A DNA stretch of 64,000 bases from Epichloe hybrida (Eukaryota; Ascomycota; Sordariomycetes; Hypocreales; Clavicipitaceae), in assembly GCA_019022495.1 (NCBI GenBank), contig JAFEKR010000006.1, positions 1 to 64,000 of the forward strand, read 5' to 3'. Below, one piece after another: positions 60,287 through 64,000 of the stretch. Numbering within the stretch: the stretch's first letter is position 1; every line of letters begins with the position of its first letter. Below the pieces are notes generated by a model. The model did no database searches. It was given only the letters and a program-made list of their open reading frames with translations, and was not told the origin of the DNA. The position numbers and the translations under genes are program-made.

Positions 60287-63200
60287 CTACTTAGTTACCG
60301 CTTATAATCCTTAATAATATCTATTATAATAAAATCTCTTTTCTTTACCTAAGAATTCTCTAAAGTATTATAGCCTTTTTATTTAACTAGGTATTTCTAA
60401 TATCTCCTATTATAATAATATAATATAATTCTTTTAACTTTAAACTCCTACTTATTATTTATAATATTCTCTTATAGTAAGAACGTATTTTTTATATTAG
60501 TAAGAACCCTTATAAATAGTTTAAGATTAGTAATATTAAAAATATTATATAGTTATATACTAGGTAGTAGCTTTAGTTAGTATACTAAACTATAAGTTTT
60601 AATTACCTTTTTAATTTTATAAGGGCCTAAGTACTTTATACTTAGCTTCCTACTAGGTTACTATAAGTTAATATTCTTTATAAATAATAAAATATAGTTA
60701 CTTACACTAAACTTTATTAGGGTTTGCTTCTTATTATAGTGTTTTATATACTAGGCCTATAAGTTACTTAGGAGCTACTTAATTACTACATGTCTGTCTT
60801 TTAGCGTAATAGTATAAGTTTTTACCTAGTTATTTACTATAGGAATATCTATAACTACTTACTATAGTCCCCTAGGGTTATAGCCTTATAGCGCCTTAGC
60901 TAGGGTGTAGCTATAAGTTAAATAGACACTTGTATTATATGTAAACTATGCTATTAAAAGATTATTAGCCTAATTAGTTTAGTTAAAGCAAGCAAAGGCT
61001 CTTAAATAATACTCTAAAACTTAGTTTAGACGTTCTATCTAACTATCTATTTACAGGTAAAACGTAGTGCTTAGTTGCTACTTAGTTATAATAAGGTAGT
61101 AGAAAGTTATCTAAAACCCACTAGTAAAAGTTAAACCCTAGTCTATAATAATGCCCTCTAGAGCGCTATAATCCCTAAAAACATACTCTAAGAATATAGT
61201 AACTAACCTATTACTAGTTATATATATTAAAATAGGGATGTAGATACTATACTTTATAAAACGGTCTATAATAACTAAGATTATATCGTAAGTCTAGTTT
61301 ATATCTTTTATAGGTAGTAGCCTTATAATAAAGTCTATTAATAATTCTTAAAAAGGCTAATTAGGCACTAGTAGTGCTACTAGCTTACTATAGGGTTTAT
61401 AGTGCCTTAGCTTTAAAGTTTAATAGCTTATGTAAGTTTATATATATAACTTAGTGTCTTTCTTTATTAATAGCTAGTAGTACTAGTTTGTAATTTAGCA
61501 AAGGGTCCTACTAACTCCCTAGTAGCCTACTACTAGGTTATTATAGGTAAGCATTAGAACTTCCTTCCTTATACCTACTAGAATAAAAACTCTATTCTTA
61601 AATATTAATAGCTTAGAGGGCCTGATAGACTATGTTTATAATGCTTCTAGGTTGCCACTCTTAAGTAGCTTCCTCTAACCTATAGCAAAGTCATTACCTT
61701 ACTATGCTTAAAATAATATAACTTAAATTAGAGTCTCTAATTCTACGTACTTAGGATAAGCGTTACACACGAACTTAGAAGAGGTTCGCTAGACTACCTA
61801 TATTCTTGCTATAACACCACTACAAGTAGCTAGCTTATAGTGTGCTTTTGGACTTATAGACAAATTATAGCTAAGCGGCGTTTTGAGGGGGCGCCTACGT
61901 TGCTTGCTAACTACTAACCTAGCTGGACTCCTAACCTATAGGCTCGCTAGACTTACGGAAATATTAAATAATATAGATAAGGCATGACCTTGCTGCTTAT
62001 AATTAGCAGACCTAGTTAGCGTACCACTCACAGGCTTTGTAGGACTATTAGGTTCCTTAATAATATAATTAAGTTATGTCTTCTTAAAACCCTAGAGGCT
62101 AGAATAGCCCTTGTAGCAATCTCGCAATAAACCATTAACTACACTAAGGGATGTAACCTTAGGGCCTGCGACTACACTATTACACACATAGCGCCCTTGC
62201 TGCTTAGAATTTACAAACTTAGCTAAGAAGTTAGGTAGCTACAAGGACGTAGCCTCCGCCCTACGCTCCTTACTAATATAATTTGCTCTTCTTAATAGGG
62301 TATTAGCGGGGTTTAGCTTACTTATATAATGTTTAATCCTAAAATTAAACAGACAGAGCTTGTCCAATGCTATTACCTACTTGCTAGATAGCTTTGGCTT
62401 TGTAGCTAGGTACTTGTGATTAAGGTGGTCTGTCATGACTGTAATCTAGTAAGTCAAATACGTGAGGTAGTGTCTCTAGGCCCGAAACGCCTCTTAGATT
62501 GCTAATAACTTAGCGTCTAGGGTTAAGTAGCGAAGCTTAATATTAGTTAACTTCCTTAAAAAATACACCACTAGGTACTAGCTACCTAGCACTAACATTA
62601 TAAGTACAGCTTTAATCGCGTAACTAAATACATCCATCTCTACTCTTAGCGGATAAAGTGGGTTGAAGTGCACTAAGATTAGTGCCTCCTAGAACTTCTT
62701 TTAGAGTTCTTTAAACACTATAAGTTTACTAGGCTTTAGCTTAAACTCTACTAGTTAAACACCCTTTAGATAGTTTATTAGTGGGACTACTACCTTACTA
62801 TACTATTTTATAAAGTGTTAGTAAAACCCTATAAACCTAAGGAATGATTAAATATCAAACACGCTGCGGGGTATTAGCTAGGTTGTAATAGCTTTAACCC
62901 TTAACGGTTTTATCTTAATGCCTTTTTTAGACATAATAAACCCTAGGAATTTCACCTGTAATACTAAAAATTAGCACTTCTTAAGGTTAACGTAGAGATC
63001 CGCGTCCCGAAGTTACTTTAGCACCCTTTTAACATACTCTATGTGTCTTATGGGGTCGCTACTATATATTAGGATGTTATTAAGGTAAATAATATAGAAT
63101 TTATCCACAAGTCCCTTAAGCGCGTTGTTAATATATTCCTAAAAAATGGCTGGCGCGTTTACTAATCCGAATGGCATAATAAGGTACTTAAAATGCCCAT

Positions 63201-64000
63201 AGTAGTATTAGAACGCTATCTTCTACTTATTACCCTTGCGAATACGTAGCCGGTGGTATGCCTCTTGAAGATCTAAAGATGTGAAGACTTTTACGCCTAC
63301 TAGTTAATTAAGAATTTCGGAGATTAATAGTAAGGGGGCCTTATTCTTAACGGTGATCCTATTAAGACCCTTGTAATCCACACAAAGCCTTAATTTCCCT
63401 GACTTTTTTAGGACAAATAAAATCAGGGCTCTAGCTAGGCTTGTTAATCTTCTAATATATCCTTTTTCCTGCGCACTCGTAAGGTACTCCCTAAGCACCT
63501 CTAGCTCTTTTTCCGCCAGGTTGTATATAGGTCCCTATAGTAGCTATTTCCCTTCTTCTAATTTAATCGCATAAGTATAGCCCCTAAGTTCTAGAAGCTT
63601 GCTAGCTAGATCTTTTAAGAACATGTCTACAAATTCCATATACTCCTCTAGGATCTGCTATTAGGGTGTGTCGCTATCTATTTCTTACGTGGACGCTGCT
63701 AGCTCCTTGCGAAACACTGCCTAGAGCGCTATCATACTTCTAAGTTTCTTCTTCTTTAGGGGCTAGATATTACCTTCCGCTATCACTATAACTACGTCGC
63801 AAGTTAGGTTATTACTTAGTGTGTTATCTATTAATAAAACTTTATTAGTATCCCCCTCTTTTGCTTTAGGTTTAACTATTCTAACTTTTAGTAATACTAG
63901 TAATAGCGCAATAAAAGACTGCTTCACTACCTTACATAGTTATTGCTTACCTGAAGTGAATATAATACATTCTTTAGTTATTAGGAACCTCTAAAAACCC
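60287..64000 (-). pseudogene. Gypsy H2 pol remnant: RT, RNase H, integrase, chromodomain
   Basis: An open stretch at 63304-63498 reads KKSGKLRLCVDYKGLNRITV, classic gypsy reverse transcriptase. Then come VFTSLDLQEAYHRLRI (about 63280), MPFGLVNAPAIFQEYINNAL (about 63150) and YIIYLNNILIYSSDPIRH (about 63080), where YLDD has become YLNN. FLGFIMSKKGIKI follows at about 62930, then RNase H (about 62400-62850) and integrase (about 60900-61800, with VIIDRFTKYSIYIPI-like sequence near 61250). Near the end a chromodomain reads EFKVKRIILYYYNRRY and YLVK.KGYNTLENS (about 60340-60450). The protease and gag lie beyond 64000. TAA/TAG stops are fewer than in H1. Confidence 0.85.

Larger units (their letters stand above)
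58091..64000 (-). mobile_element. Ty3/gypsy chromovirus family H, copy H2, continuing past the window
   Basis: A new terminal TGTCACAACTGTGGTGGG starts at 58091 inside G2 and probably opens the 3' LTR of H2. I cannot fix the LTR's inner end because no second copy is in the window. From about 59780 the sequence matches H1. Pol runs on the minus strand to the window end and beyond. H2 is less mutated than H1. Confidence 0.7.

Noticed and set aside
1..64000. CRISPR arrays, prophage, bacterial operons or a host gene cluster
   Set aside because: No spaced direct repeats, no ribosome-binding pattern and no host-like open gene were seen; the content is eukaryotic transposable elements.

Overview
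The window looks like a gene-free, AT-rich heterochromatic block from a filamentous ascomycete. I found no host gene, tRNA, rRNA or CRISPR array. Nearly everything is LTR retrotransposon or hAT transposon sequence damaged by C-to-T and G-to-A transitions. Glutamine and tryptophan codons have become TAA/TAG, catalytic Asp-Asp pairs have become Asn-Asn, and CpA/TpG is depleted. This is the signature of repeat-induced point mutation (RIP), a fungal process.

Family names used here: A and B are two related Ty1/copia families (257-260 bp and 266-307 bp LTRs). C is a distinct Ty1/copia family (824 bp LTRs). G and H are two Ty3/gypsy chromovirus families, each ending in a chromodomain (G LTR about 190 bp). 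hAT is one cut-and-paste DNA transposon.

Layout from left to right. 1-5773: A1 (minus). 5774-6255: spacer with an ATTGT array and a solo G LTR. 6256-10257: A2 (plus), head to head with A1 and carrying a 746 bp retroposed insert. 10258-17649: C1 (plus), with a chimeric insert beside its primer-binding site. 17757-21322: B1 (minus). 21324-39988: the hAT element, whose multi-intron transposase gene is split by A3 (25862-32615, target duplication CTTTC) and G1 (32796-39230, target duplication TATTA). 39991-50678: H1 (minus), split by C2 (40523-48141, target duplication CTAGC), which is itself split by a nearly unmutated solo LTR (44500-45047). 50679 onward: a chain of truncated elements, B2, C3, G2 and H2, running to the window end.

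The most interesting signal is on the strand opposite gag-pol, between the chromodomain and the 3' LTR of both chromovirus families. There a second long coding frame can be read. In each family it appears to begin with a short exon followed by a 53-59 bp intron with GT(A/G)AGT, a TTACTAA- or CTAAC-type branch point and an AG end. I do not recognise either predicted protein. All coding regions are dead copies, so the annotation describes pseudogenes and insertion history rather than a working pathway.
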